Below are positions 50,331-57,745 of a DNA stretch of 64,000 nucleotides, in pieces. Under the pieces are notes generated by a model. It saw only the letters and a list, made by a program, of their open reading frames with translations, ran no database searches and was not told the origin of the DNA. This DNA is from Candidatus Brocadiaceae bacterium (GTDB taxonomy: Bacteria; Planctomycetota; Brocadiia; SM23-32): the NCBI GenBank assembly GCA_012728835.1, contig JAAYEJ010000067.1:48519-112518 (forward strand), given 5' to 3'. Each line of letters starts with the position of its first letter. The stretch's first letter is position 1. The position numbers and the translations under genes were made by a program.

Positions 50331-51545
50331 GTGTACTGCGAGGCGGAGAAGCAGAGGGTCTGGTGTCGGAGCGAACCGCTATGCGGACTCCGTGGTGCGC
50401 GATCCGTCCTGGCCCTACTCGCGTGCTGCGGTCTGGTCCCAGCAGTTGTCGGAGCGCAGCGCATAGACGTCGAGGATGTCTGCAGGGGCATTGAGGTGCA
50501 CGCGGGCCAGATCGACGACATCAGCGTGAGTTTCACGTGGGCACAGGGCAGCATCGCGACTTCGGAATCGGGGGAAATGCAGTTCCTGGCAAGTAGTCCT
50601 GGGAGCGGTGGCGCTGGGGGCAATGTCGTGGACTGTGTTTGGGGAGAGAGGGGGAGCAAGGCCTTTCTGGAAAGGCGCTGGCAGGCAGACGACGGCGTCG
50701 ACACGCTCTCGCGTTCCGCTTGGGACGGTATTAATAGCACGTATTATGTTCGCAGCATGGACAAGGACTATGGCCAGGGGATTGTGTCAGGCGAGGCAGA
50801 CGGAAACCTGAGACTGCAATGGCGAATGCCGTTCCTGTTCACCTCACGCATGTGGGCGGAGGAAGGCGAGACACTTGCGGAGGTCTTCCGGCTTCCTGGC
50901 GTGACGGTAACGTCGGATGAAACGGCAGATGGTCGTCGTTGCGCGGTACTGACTGTGCCAGGCCATTCGGCCGAGGGAGTGACTGAGAAGTACTGGATTG
51001 ATCTGGACAGGGGATGTAGCCTCGTGCGCTTCGAGCAGATTGGTTACACTGGCATCTGTGTGTGGGTTCTTGGAGGTATCGTGCTCAAGGAGGTGGCCCC
51101 CAATGTCTGGTACCCCGTGGAAGGCATTAGCTTCGAGCCAGTAACAAAAAGAGCACAGAAGTACACTGCGCGACAGATCGCTGTGAATGAGGGACTGCCT
51201 GATTCTGCCTTCACTGTCGAGTTCCCGCCAGGCACCTTCGTGAGCGATGAGCGGGTGGGGACAAAATACGTGATTCACCCTGCTGGCCGTCTGGCTCCCG
51301 ACATGGACGCACTGGTGAGCCAGAACATTAGCGTAGCACAGGAACTGCTCGTAGAGGGCGAACCTGTGTCACTGCCAGTTGAGCGGGACGGTGGATCGGT
51401 CACTTGGAGCGAGCCGGCCACGAACAGCCGTGAACCGGATGAGACCCAAGGGAAGTGGCCTCTGACTTGGGTTATCGCGGCTGTCGGGGGGATCGTTATC
51501 CTTGCCGGAGGCGTCAACCGCATGATGCGGAGCCGGAAAGGATGA
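50331..51545 (+). CDS. Exported LolA-like protein with C-terminal membrane anchor
   Basis: A 404-residue protein of unknown function. A long signal region ends near VGAQ (hydrophobic SVLALLACCGLVPAVVG). The body is beta-rich and resembles the LolA/LolB-like half-barrel proteins common in Planctomycetota (ISVSFTWAQGS; YWIDLDRGCSLVRFEQIG; VWYPVEGISFEPVT). One membrane helix (about 376-396, LTWVIAAVGGIVILAGGV) precedes a basic tail. GC and codon use are lower than in neighbours. GTG 50331 follows GGAGGG; TTG 50319 is an alternative. Confidence 0.6.
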   Translation: MYCEAEKQRVWCRSEPLCGLRGARSVLALLACCGLVPAVVGAQRIDVEDVCRGIEVHAGQIDDISVSFTWAQGSIATSESGEMQFLASSPGSGGAGGNVVDCVWGERGSKAFLERRWQADDGVDTLSRSAWDGINSTYYVRSMDKDYGQGIVSGEADGNLRLQWRMPFLFTSRMWAEEGETLAEVFRLPGVTVTSDETADGRRCAVLTVPGHSAEGVTEKYWIDLDRGCSLVRFEQIGYTGICVWVLGGIVLKEVAPNVWYPVEGISFEPVTKRAQKYTARQIAVNEGLPDSAFTVEFPPGTFVSDERVGTKYVIHPAGRLAPDMDALVSQNISVAQELLVEGEPVSLPVERDGGSVTWSEPATNSREPDETQGKWPLTWVIAAVGGIVILAGGVNRMMRSRKG

Positions 51546-51960
51546 GGAGCCTGTCTCGGGACCGGTCTTCTTCCATGACCATTCGCATAGGCCTTGTTTG
51601 TTCCGGTTCAGACGGAGGTAACCGTTCACGGTTTTTCGGTCAAGCCGGCAGGAGGGACGGCGCGGGCTGGCTGGTGAAGTGGGCCTGGAGGGCGTGGTGA
51701 AGGAACTCATACACGAATCGGCTCTGCTGAGCGCGGGTGGCACGCACCGTCCCTATGCGTTCGCGCCATTGCCTTCCTGCCTCCCGGCGCGTGCACGAAG
51801 GACCTCCAGTAGCTGTCATCGACCTCGACGTGGCCGAGCCCCCGGCGGCCCCTCACCGACCGCACCCACCAGTGGTGGCCGATGCCGTCGTGGCGCTTGC
51901 GGGCGTACTCGCTGATCGGCTTCCGGCTCGCCGTGATCCCGCGCCCGCGTCACCCAGATC
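51546..51960. other. Transposon-debris region
   Basis: No intact gene. It contains an IS66-type transposase 3' remnant on the minus strand and the frameshifted 5' part of a small HTH gene next to the remnant at 51961. Confidence 0.5.
51640..51790 (-). pseudogene. IS66-type transposase C-terminal remnant
   Basis: Read on the minus strand, about 43 codons ending at TGA 51640 translate to QWRERIGTVRATRAQQSRFV, then YEFLHHALQAHFTSQPAPSL and LPA. This matches, from memory, the conserved C-terminus of IS66-family transposases (ERI-TV-AT--QQ-R-V-EFL; QPAPSLLP). Nothing of the catalytic domain remains. Confidence 0.55.
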
Positions 51961-52158
51961 ATGAACCTCCTGCAGCTCGCCCCGGAGATTCAGGAGGCGC
52001 TCCTGTTCCTGCCGCCGACCGTGAAGGGCCGCGACGCGATCCGCGAGCGCCACGTCCGCCCCATCGCCGCCGAACTCGAATGGCGCAAACAGCGGCGACT
52101 GTGGAAGGGCCTGGCGGCCGATCAGAAGGTCGAGCCGGTCACGGCTTCCTCTGATTAG
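51961..52158 (+). pseudogene. C-terminal remnant of a recombinase-associated HTH protein
   Basis: Sixty-five codons beginning MNLLQLAPEIQEALLFLPPT and continuing KGRDAIRERHVRPIAAELEW-RKQRRLW match the C-terminus of a small HTH protein that in Planctomycetota genomes accompanies serine recombinases and DUF2924 genes. The missing part (normally ...RARVTQI just before MNLL) is present upstream but frame-shifted: RARVTQI reads into the ATG yet a stop precedes it. Its stop overlaps the radical SAM stop on the other strand. Confidence 0.55.
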
Positions 52159-53198
52159 GGTTTCTCTTGCAGGTAGCCAACATCGAGGCCAATCCCCACA
52201 CCATCGCCACGGCGAAGTGACGCGAAGCCGGACTCATAGAGCATCTTTCGGCAGGCTGCCATGTCCGCGCCCCGATTGCCCGCCGTGTCACGTTTCACGT
52301 CGCGGGGATTCGCGCCCGTCTCCGCATAGACCGTATTCGCCCCGGCCGCCAGACCGAGGAGGTTGGGTTCGTGGACCGCGATGCTTTGCGTTTCGGAACA
52401 ACCCAGCGTCGCCAACGTCACGACGGCGACGACCTGAGCGAGTCGGCGTTCCGTGATCTGCCCGTGGTGTGCCAGGGGTGCGCCGGGGATGTAGACGCGG
52501 CGCATGGCCGCATGCTGAAAACAGCCGTAGTCGATCCCCATGAACATCTGGTCGACCATCTCCTCGGCGCTGTGTTCGGGTCCGACAGGTTCGCAGCAGT
52601 AGTAGAAGTCCATCCCCGCATCCTTGATGACCTTGAAGGTTGCCTTGCGGGCATCAGGGAGGAGCGATGTGTCCGTTCCCTCACGGAGGCGGCATACATG
52701 GTAGGCACCATTCACGCCTGCATCCTTGAGCCGCTTCGCTGCCGACAGATCGAAGTCGCCGATGTTCACGACAATCTGTGTGTGGGAAGGCATCTCCTGG
52801 CGGACGGCCGTGACGGCCTCGACCAGCCAGTCCAGATCGAACTCGTGCATCGTCATCAGGAACAATGCGTAGAGATCGCCGCCATCCGCGAAGCCGTGCG
52901 CCCGATCCCGAATCTCGTCCAGCGACAGGCGGCTCGTCGGCAGAGTCGTGTGTCCCTTTCCGAAGACGCAAAATCCGCAGTTGCCGGGACACGGGGACGT
53001 CTCGATACCGATCTGGCCCAGGAGAATCCCCGTGTTGCGGAACCGTCGGCGGGCAACGATATCGGCAACGGCTTTGATGGCTGATGCCTCCAGGGAATCC
53101 TCGGGCACCTTCAGCAGATGCACGCATTCCTCTTTCCGGGGAGCCCGCCCTTCGATAGCCCTGTCGAGTATCCCCTGAAGAAGTGTCGGTAGTCTCAC
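52155..53198 (-). CDS. BioB-like radical SAM enzyme
   Basis: A 347-residue radical SAM protein. The cluster motif C70-x3-C74-x2-C77 lies in ETSPCPGNCGFCVFG. The C-terminal portion resembles biotin synthase and its paralogues (AVHEPNLLGLAAGANTVYAE, then TGANPRDVKRDTAGNRGADM). The absence of bio genes and its operon with a DGC protein and arsenate-reductase homologue argue against biotin synthesis. GTG 53198 overlaps the DGC stop (GTGA) and has GGAGAC upstream; ATG 53228 is an alternative with ten more residues. Last gene of a four-gene operon. Confidence 0.8.
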   Translation of the reverse strand: MRLPTLLQGILDRAIEGRAPRKEECVHLLKVPEDSLEASAIKAVADIVARRRFRNTGILLGQIGIETSPCPGNCGFCVFGKGHTTLPTSRLSLDEIRDRAHGFADGGDLYALFLMTMHEFDLDWLVEAVTAVRQEMPSHTQIVVNIGDFDLSAAKRLKDAGVNGAYHVCRLREGTDTSLLPDARKATFKVIKDAGMDFYYCCEPVGPEHSAEEMVDQMFMGIDYGCFQHAAMRRVYIPGAPLAHHGQITERRLAQVVAVVTLATLGCSETQSIAVHEPNLLGLAAGANTVYAETGANPRDVKRDTAGNRGADMAACRKMLYESGFASLRRGDGVGIGLDVGYLQEKP

Positions 53199-53623
53199 TT
53201 GTCGTCTCCAGTCTTGCTCCTGAAGCATAGCCGGTCAACGTGCGCCACAACCGCTTGGGCGACAAGTTCAACCACGGCCAGTTCCGGTTCTTGAAGTGCC
53301 CTGCGGGACTCCCCTGCAATCCTTATGCCCCTGCCTTTCATCACGTCCGGCACGAACACCGTTGCCAACGGACTGCCGCCCTGCGTTGATAACGCGTGCG
53401 CGGCACAGCGTTCCTTGCAGCCTTCGATGAGCACCACAGGACATTGACGGATCATCTCGATGTCCTCCTGAACGCCTCGCACGAGCGCCGGTAGGCACAA
53501 CAAGACGGTGTCATCGGGACGCATGTCCTCACACACGCGATACGCGGCATGCCGTGCGATCGTTCCGACCACTTGGCCGATTCCGGTGCATGGCAGAATC
53601 GCGACCTTTCCGGCGAAGTTCAT
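53195..53623 (-). CDS. DGC-domain putative zinc-binding protein
   Basis: A 142-residue protein of the DGC (PF08859) type. Conserved Cys residues occur as ILPCTGIGQVVGTIARHAAY (C12), LLCLPAL (C43), and VVLIEGCKERCAAHAL, where the name-giving DGC is EGC at 67-69 followed by C73. The family is thought to bind a metal or act in redox or metalloid handling; its function is unproven. ATG 53623 overlaps the PadR stop as ATGA, and its stop overlaps the radical SAM start as GTGA. Confidence 0.82.
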   Translation of the reverse strand: MNFAGKVAILPCTGIGQVVGTIARHAAYRVCEDMRPDDTVLLCLPALVRGVQEDIEMIRQCPVVLIEGCKERCAAHALSTQGGSPLATVFVPDVMKGRGIRIAGESRRALQEPELAVVELVAQAVVAHVDRLCFRSKTGDDK

Positions 53624-54018
53624 CTTTCGTTCTTTCCGCGAGGGTGCCGCGTGTGCCCGCACGCGGTTCTGGCGCTCGCCAGCAACGCGCCCACCGCACC
53701 GCAATACTCGTCGAGCGTCTTGACCCAACGTCGGAGGCAATCCCGTCCGGACTGCGTCAGCCGGTACAGCCGCCGATCTGGCCCGACCTCCGACGGTTCC
53801 CATTCGCCGGTGACGAGGCCCCGCCGCTCCATCGTCTTGAGCGTCCTGTACAACCCCGTCGTGTCCAGTTTGCCGCCCTTGACAACCGGCATCTCCGCAA
53901 GTTCCTCCGCTATGCGGTAGCCGTACAAAGGCTCCCGAACCAGCGTCGTTAGGATCGCCGGTTGCACGAGCTTGTTCAGCGTCGCACCGGTACACGGACA
54001 GTTGACCATTTCGCTCAT
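53620..54018 (-). CDS. PadR-family transcriptional regulator with N-terminal CPC motif
   Basis: A 132-residue winged-helix regulator. It has LVQPAILTTLVREPLYGYRI, GLYRTLKTMERRGLVTGEWE and DRRLYRLTQSGRDCLRRWV, the PadR winged-helix pattern. The N-terminus has C7-P-C9 just before the helix, unusual in PadR and suited to sensing a thiophilic metal(loid) or redox signal. It probably controls this operon, where it is the second gene, 41 bp after the reductase-like gene and overlapping the DGC start. Confidence 0.86.
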   Translation of the reverse strand: MSEMVNCPCTGATLNKLVQPAILTTLVREPLYGYRIAEELAEMPVVKGGKLDTTGLYRTLKTMERRGLVTGEWEPSEVGPDRRLYRLTQSGRDCLRRWVKTLDEYCGAVGALLASARTACGHTRHPRGKNER

Positions 54019-54059
54019 GGTTCACCCTTCGTTGAAGCCCGTCTGCCGTGTCAGGCGTC

Positions 54060-54788
54060 TCACGGTTTCGCGGCATTCGCGTCCATGCGCGCTCGCACGC
54101 GCTCCATGATGTAGAACATCTCCCGAGCTATCTCCTGGCATCGCTCGTTGTAGGCGACGGGCTCGTCCGGCGTGTCGTCACACAGCTTCGGGTCGACGTA
54201 GTGGATCGCGTAGCGGGCGATGGCCCCCTGGACCACCGGGCACGTCTTGTCGGCCTGGCTGCACGTCATCAGCGCGATGAAGCCCTCGGTCGGGTTCCCG
54301 TCGGCGTTGTAGAGTTTCGAGTAGGCGCGTACTGGAGCATGGTCATCGGAATACTGCACCAGATAGACGGGGTTCCCGCCTTCCGTGGTCTTCACGATGG
54401 AGAACCCCGCCCTGCGCATCGCGGCAACTGTCCGGCAGTTGCAGGCGGTCGCTTCGGTGCCCCCGGAGAAGGCATGCACCCGGTCGAGGCCGTAATAGCA
54501 TGCGGCGGTCTGGGCCCAGATCTGCGACATGTGGCTGCGACGCGAGTTGTGCGTGCAGATGAACGTCATGTTGGCGTCCTTCCCCTTCGCCAGAAGGTCG
54601 CATGCCGTCGCGGCGATCTGGTCCAGCATGACCTTCCTCTCGGCTGGCACTTCCCCCAGCGAGGCGGCAACTTGCTGCACGTAGGGGCGAAGAGGATCAA
54701 CCAGAGACGATTTGGAGGTGTAGCTGGGGGTGGTTGGACACCCAGCGCCCAGAAGTGCCACGAGAGCCGCCCATCGCATGAGTTTCAT
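54060..54788 (-). CDS. Arsenate reductase / LMW-phosphatase-like lipoprotein
   Basis: A 242-residue protein. Signal MKLMRWAALVALLGAGC makes Cys17 a lipidation site. The LMW-PTP P-loop C78-x5-R84 is in FICTHNSRRSHMSQIW. A second motif, LMTCSQADKTCPVV, matches the two resolving cysteines of thioredoxin-coupled arsenate reductases (ArsC of the pI258 type). So the redox triad of arsenate reduction seems complete, but in an exported lipoprotein. ATG 54788 (AAAGG upstream) is preferred over GTG 54809 and ATG 54803. First gene of the operon. Confidence 0.82.
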   Translation of the reverse strand: MKLMRWAALVALLGAGCPTTPSYTSKSSLVDPLRPYVQQVAASLGEVPAERKVMLDQIAATACDLLAKGKDANMTFICTHNSRRSHMSQIWAQTAACYYGLDRVHAFSGGTEATACNCRTVAAMRRAGFSIVKTTEGGNPVYLVQYSDDHAPVRAYSKLYNADGNPTEGFIALMTCSQADKTCPVVQGAIARYAIHYVDPKLCDDTPDEPVAYNERCQEIAREMFYIMERVRARMDANAAKP

Positions 54789-54809
54789 TCGATGACCTTT
54801 CATGGTCAC

Positions 54810-54831
54810 GACCTATCTATAGGACAAGGTC
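54810..54831. promoter_or_regulatory. Nested dyad, candidate PadR operator
   Basis: Outer arms GACCT (54810-54814) / AGGTC (54827-54831) enclose an inner CCTAT-CT-ATAGG dyad (54812-54823). It lies between the predicted promoter and the first gene of the operon. Confidence 0.4.
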
Positions 54832-54835
54832 TGAT

Positions 54836-54863
54836 AGCATAGCATTTATCGGCTCGGGGTCAA
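54836..54863 (-). promoter_or_regulatory. Promoter of the arsenate-reductase-like operon
   Basis: Minus-strand TTGACC (54863-54858) - 16 bp - TATGCT (54841-54836). Confidence 0.5.
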
Positions 54864-54962
54864 GCGTTGCATCGCCCTCGCAAGGGCTTTACGGCTCCTC
54901 ACAAGAATCTGTGCACCAATCGTGGCTCAGGCAGGTTTCCCAGGCAGTGAAGTGCCCCCATT

Positions 54963-55160
54963 CTATGCGCCAAGTGCTATGAGAGTTTCGTCTGCCAAAG
55001 GCGTGGGGTGCGAAGGGGCGAGGGAACCGAGCCCCGAAGCAGCCCACGCCGTCGCCGCAGCATGCTCCGCCGGGGTCCGATACCCCAGCGCGCTGTGCGG
55101 CCGCCTCAGATTGTAGTCGTCCTTCCACGCCCTCGCCAGCGCTTTCGCTTCCCGCGCGCC
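54963..55160 (-). pseudogene. IS3-family transposase (OrfB) C-terminal remnant
   Basis: Sixty-five codons with ALARAWKDDYNLRRPHSALG then YRTPAEHAAA are the end of an IS3-family OrfB integrase domain (YN--RPHS-LGY-TPAEF). The catalytic residues upstream are missing because the frame switches to IS110-type sequence at about 55160. Confidence 0.75.
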
Positions 55161-55235
55161 GGCATCCACCTTGTCGGTCTTGACGTGGCCTTTGGCGATC
55201 AGGTCGGTCTTCATGGGATTGGAGATGAGCACCGG
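55161..55235 (-). pseudogene. IS110-family transposase fragment
   Basis: Twenty-five codons in the same frame as the IS3 remnant read VLISNPMKTDLIAKGHVKTD-KVDA. This corresponds to the DEDD-domain motif of IS110-family transposases (NP-k---IA-a--KTDKVDA). Confidence 0.6.
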
Positions 55236-55283
55236 GCCGGCGGAACGCGTCGGGGTACCGGTGGGAGGCCGGTCTGCCGGGCG

Positions 55284-55312
55284 TTGAATCGGCCGATGCC
55301 GGCGGCTACCAT
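55284..55312 (+). promoter_or_regulatory. Promoter of the GNAT gene
   Basis: TTGAAT - 17 bp - TACCAT. Transcription would start near 55320, so ATG 55321 cannot be the main start. Confidence 0.6.
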
Positions 55313-55386
55313 GCATCGAGATGGCGCCGTTCGGCCCGCGCGTGCCGGCCGAGGGGGGATTTCCGCCCGCCAACGGACCGGAGACC

Positions 55387-55881
55387 ATGGCCGAAGACGT
55401 TCTCATCAGGGATGTTCGCCCGGACGACGTGGAGACGCTTGTGGAGATCGCCGTTGCCGCCTGGGCGCCCATTAATGCCGAACGCCTCCGGTTCATGGGC
55501 GAGGAACTCTTCGGCATCCTCCACAGCGGCTGGCAGGAGCGGAAGGCTCGCCAGGTGCGCGCCGCTTGCGCGCCGGGCAGCCGCGCCGGCGTCTGTGTGG
55601 CCGAGATCGACGGCCGCGCGGTCGGCTTCGCCACCTACTGGACCGATGACGCGACCGGGATCGGCGAACTCAGCAACAACGCCGTGCATGCCGATGTGCG
55701 CGGGCGCGGCCTCGGCGGCCGGATGTACGAATACGTGTTCGAACGCCTGCGGGAACGCGGGATGCGCTTCGTGGTGGTCCGCACGGGGGGCGATGCGGGG
55801 CACGCGCCCGCCCGGCGCGCGTATGAGAAGGCGGGGTTCGACGTGCAAGACCCCAAGATGGTCTACTACCGAAGGCTGTGA
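55387..55881 (+). CDS. GNAT-family N-acetyltransferase
   Basis: A 164-residue acetyl-CoA-dependent acetyltransferase. VLIRDVRPDDVETLVEIA opens the fold. VAEIDGRAVGFATY is beta-strand 3-4. The acetyl-CoA loop is NNAVHADVRGRGLGGRMYEY with the R-G-x-G-x-G/A pattern. ARRAYEKAGFDVQDPKMVYY ends it. The substrate is unknown. ATG 55387 follows GGAG and is downstream of a clear promoter. The M28 peptidase gene begins 43 bp later, probably cotranscribed. Confidence 0.88.
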   Translation: MAEDVLIRDVRPDDVETLVEIAVAAWAPINAERLRFMGEELFGILHSGWQERKARQVRAACAPGSRAGVCVAEIDGRAVGFATYWTDDATGIGELSNNAVHADVRGRGLGGRMYEYVFERLRERGMRFVVVRTGGDAGHAPARRAYEKAGFDVQDPKMVYYRRL

Positions 55882-55924
55882 CGGCGACGGGCCCCGTCCG
55901 GCCTCAGGCCAGAGGAAGGAGCGG

Positions 55925-57139
55925 ATGATGGCGGCCAAACGGCCTGCGGTGAATCAGGAACGCCTGTGGAACCATGAGCGCGTGCTCTGCGAGGAGATTG
56001 GCGCGCGCCTCAGCGGCACCCCGAACGACGAAAAGACGGTCCGGTACGCCGTCGAGCATTTCGAGCGCTGCGGCGCCCGGGTGGAGGTGCAGGACTGGCC
56101 GACCCCGTGCTGGGAGCACGAGTCGACCGAGCTGACGCTGCAGACCGACGCGGGCGAGGAGTCGATCACCGCCGTGGCCCAGACGTTCAGCGAGTCCTGC
56201 GACGTCGAGGCCGAACTGGCGCCCGTCGCCACGTTCGAGGAGCTGGAACTCGCCCCGGACCTCGAGGGCAAGGTCCTGGTCCTGCACGGCAAGCTGGCCA
56301 CGGCCATGGCCGCCGACCGCAACCGCAACCTCCTGTCCGCCGAGGACCGCCGGCCGGCCGCCGTCGTGCTCGTGAGCGCCACCGAGCCGGTGCCGACCAA
56401 GATGATCCGCGACCCCTACGCGCGCGTGCCGTCGGCGGCCGTGCCGCTCTCGGCCGGCCCGAAGCTGCTCGCCAACGCCGGCGCGCGGCTGCGCCTGCGC
56501 ATCCGGGCGCGCCGTTACCGGTCGACCGGCCACAACGTGATCGCCCGCTTCCCGGGCGACGGGCGGGGGAGCCTCTGCATCCCCGCCCATTACGACACGG
56601 CGGCCCTCTGCCCTTCGGCGGTCGACAATGCCTCGGGCACGGCGGCCGTGCTGGAGCTGTGCGAGCTGTTCTCGAAGGCTGACCGGCGCGGCGTCGGCAT
56701 GAACTTCATCGTCTACGGCGGCGAGGAGTACGGCCGGCACGGGGGCGCCTGCAACCTGGGCGCCGTCGAATACGTCCGGCGCCACCCGGAGGAGGTCAGC
56801 CGGACGGTGGCCATCATCGAGCCGGACTGCATCGGCACGGCGGAGCTGCCGCCGAAGGTGCGCGTCATGGCCTGGAAGGGCGCGCTCAAGGACGGCGTGC
56901 TGGAGGTGCTGTCGCGCTTCCCGCGCTACCAGGTGGACGTACGCCCGGACGACGAGCCGCCCCACACGGCCTTCGACGTCATCGGCGTGCCGGCGCTCTG
57001 GTTCGTGAACGACTACGGCAAGGTGCCCATCCACTGCATCGAGGACCGGATGGACCTGATGACGCCGGAAGAGCTGGCCTTCACGACCAGCGTCATCGCC
57101 GAGGTCCTGGACTACCTGCTGGGGGCCGTGGGCCGGTGA
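55925..57139 (+). CDS. M28-family zinc aminopeptidase-like protein
   Basis: A 404-residue cytoplasmic peptidase of the M28 co-catalytic zinc type. A PA-like insert lies at about 90-190. Metal ligands are H222 (PAHYDTAA), D234 (VDNASG), E268, D301 (EPDCIG) and H370 (IHCIED), with E267 as catalytic base (YGGEEYG). All ligands are present, so it should be active on peptides or similar amides. No signal peptide. ATG 55925 follows AGGAAGGAG; in-frame sequence upstream overlaps the GNAT gene. Confidence 0.88.
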   Translation: MMAAKRPAVNQERLWNHERVLCEEIGARLSGTPNDEKTVRYAVEHFERCGARVEVQDWPTPCWEHESTELTLQTDAGEESITAVAQTFSESCDVEAELAPVATFEELELAPDLEGKVLVLHGKLATAMAADRNRNLLSAEDRRPAAVVLVSATEPVPTKMIRDPYARVPSAAVPLSAGPKLLANAGARLRLRIRARRYRSTGHNVIARFPGDGRGSLCIPAHYDTAALCPSAVDNASGTAAVLELCELFSKADRRGVGMNFIVYGGEEYGRHGGACNLGAVEYVRRHPEEVSRTVAIIEPDCIGTAELPPKVRVMAWKGALKDGVLEVLSRFPRYQVDVRPDDEPPHTAFDVIGVPALWFVNDYGKVPIHCIEDRMDLMTPEELAFTTSVIAEVLDYLLGAVGR

Positions 57140-57202
57140 CGGTCCACCGGCGCCCCCGCCATCGCCGCCGGGGGGCCCGTGCGGATGGGAGAGGAGCCGG
57201 GC

Positions 57203-57727
57203 ATGGTGCGACGAGAGGTGGAGTTCGGGCAGGTGATCGGGCCGCTGCATGAGCAGATGTACTGCCGGGGCGGCGGGATGGGCGTGCTGCTGACCTCGTG
57301 CGGAGGCGACGGCCGGCCGAACGTCATGACGCTCGGATGGGGGCTGTTCGGCTCGTACTACCACGACCGCTGCGTCGTCGTCGTGGCCGTGCGGCCCGCC
57401 TGTCACACGTTCAAGCTGCTGGCCGATGTGCCGGAGTTCGCCCTCTGCGTGCCCACGCCGGAGCTGGCGGAGGCTGTCTCGTTCTGCGGCAGCGCCTCGG
57501 GGCGGGACTGCGACAAGTTTCGGGAGACGGGCCTCACGCCGGTGCCGTCGGCGCACGTCCGGCCGCCGTCGATCGCCGAATGCCCCATCCACGTCGAATG
57601 CCGCATCTACCACCCCCAGCGCCCGCCGCACATGATCCTGACGCCCGAACACCGCCGGGCGCCCGTGCACGCGCAGCACACCATCTACTTTGCCGAGGTC
57701 CTGGGCGCCTACGTCCGCGAGCCGTGA
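57203..57727 (+). CDS. Flavin reductase-like FMN-binding protein
   Basis: A 174-residue split-barrel flavoprotein. It has VLLTSCGGDGRPNVMTLGWG and VVVAVRPACHTFKLLADVPEFALCVPTPE, then the GSASGRDCDKFRETGLTPVP segment seen in flavin reductase-like proteins (COG1853). It has a few more Cys than usual. ATG 57203 follows GGAGAGGAG; GTG 57179 is an alternative. The physiological partner is unknown. Confidence 0.85.
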   Translation: MVRREVEFGQVIGPLHEQMYCRGGGMGVLLTSCGGDGRPNVMTLGWGLFGSYYHDRCVVVVAVRPACHTFKLLADVPEFALCVPTPELAEAVSFCGSASGRDCDKFRETGLTPVPSAHVRPPSIAECPIHVECRIYHPQRPPHMILTPEHRRAPVHAQHTIYFAEVLGAYVREP

Positions 57728-57745
57728 ACGCCGGGTCGGCGCCCG

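Noticed and set aside
54963..55634. 223-codon minus-strand frame as one gene
   Set aside because: The first 130 codons are antisense to the GNAT gene. Only the last 90 codons match transposases, of two different families.
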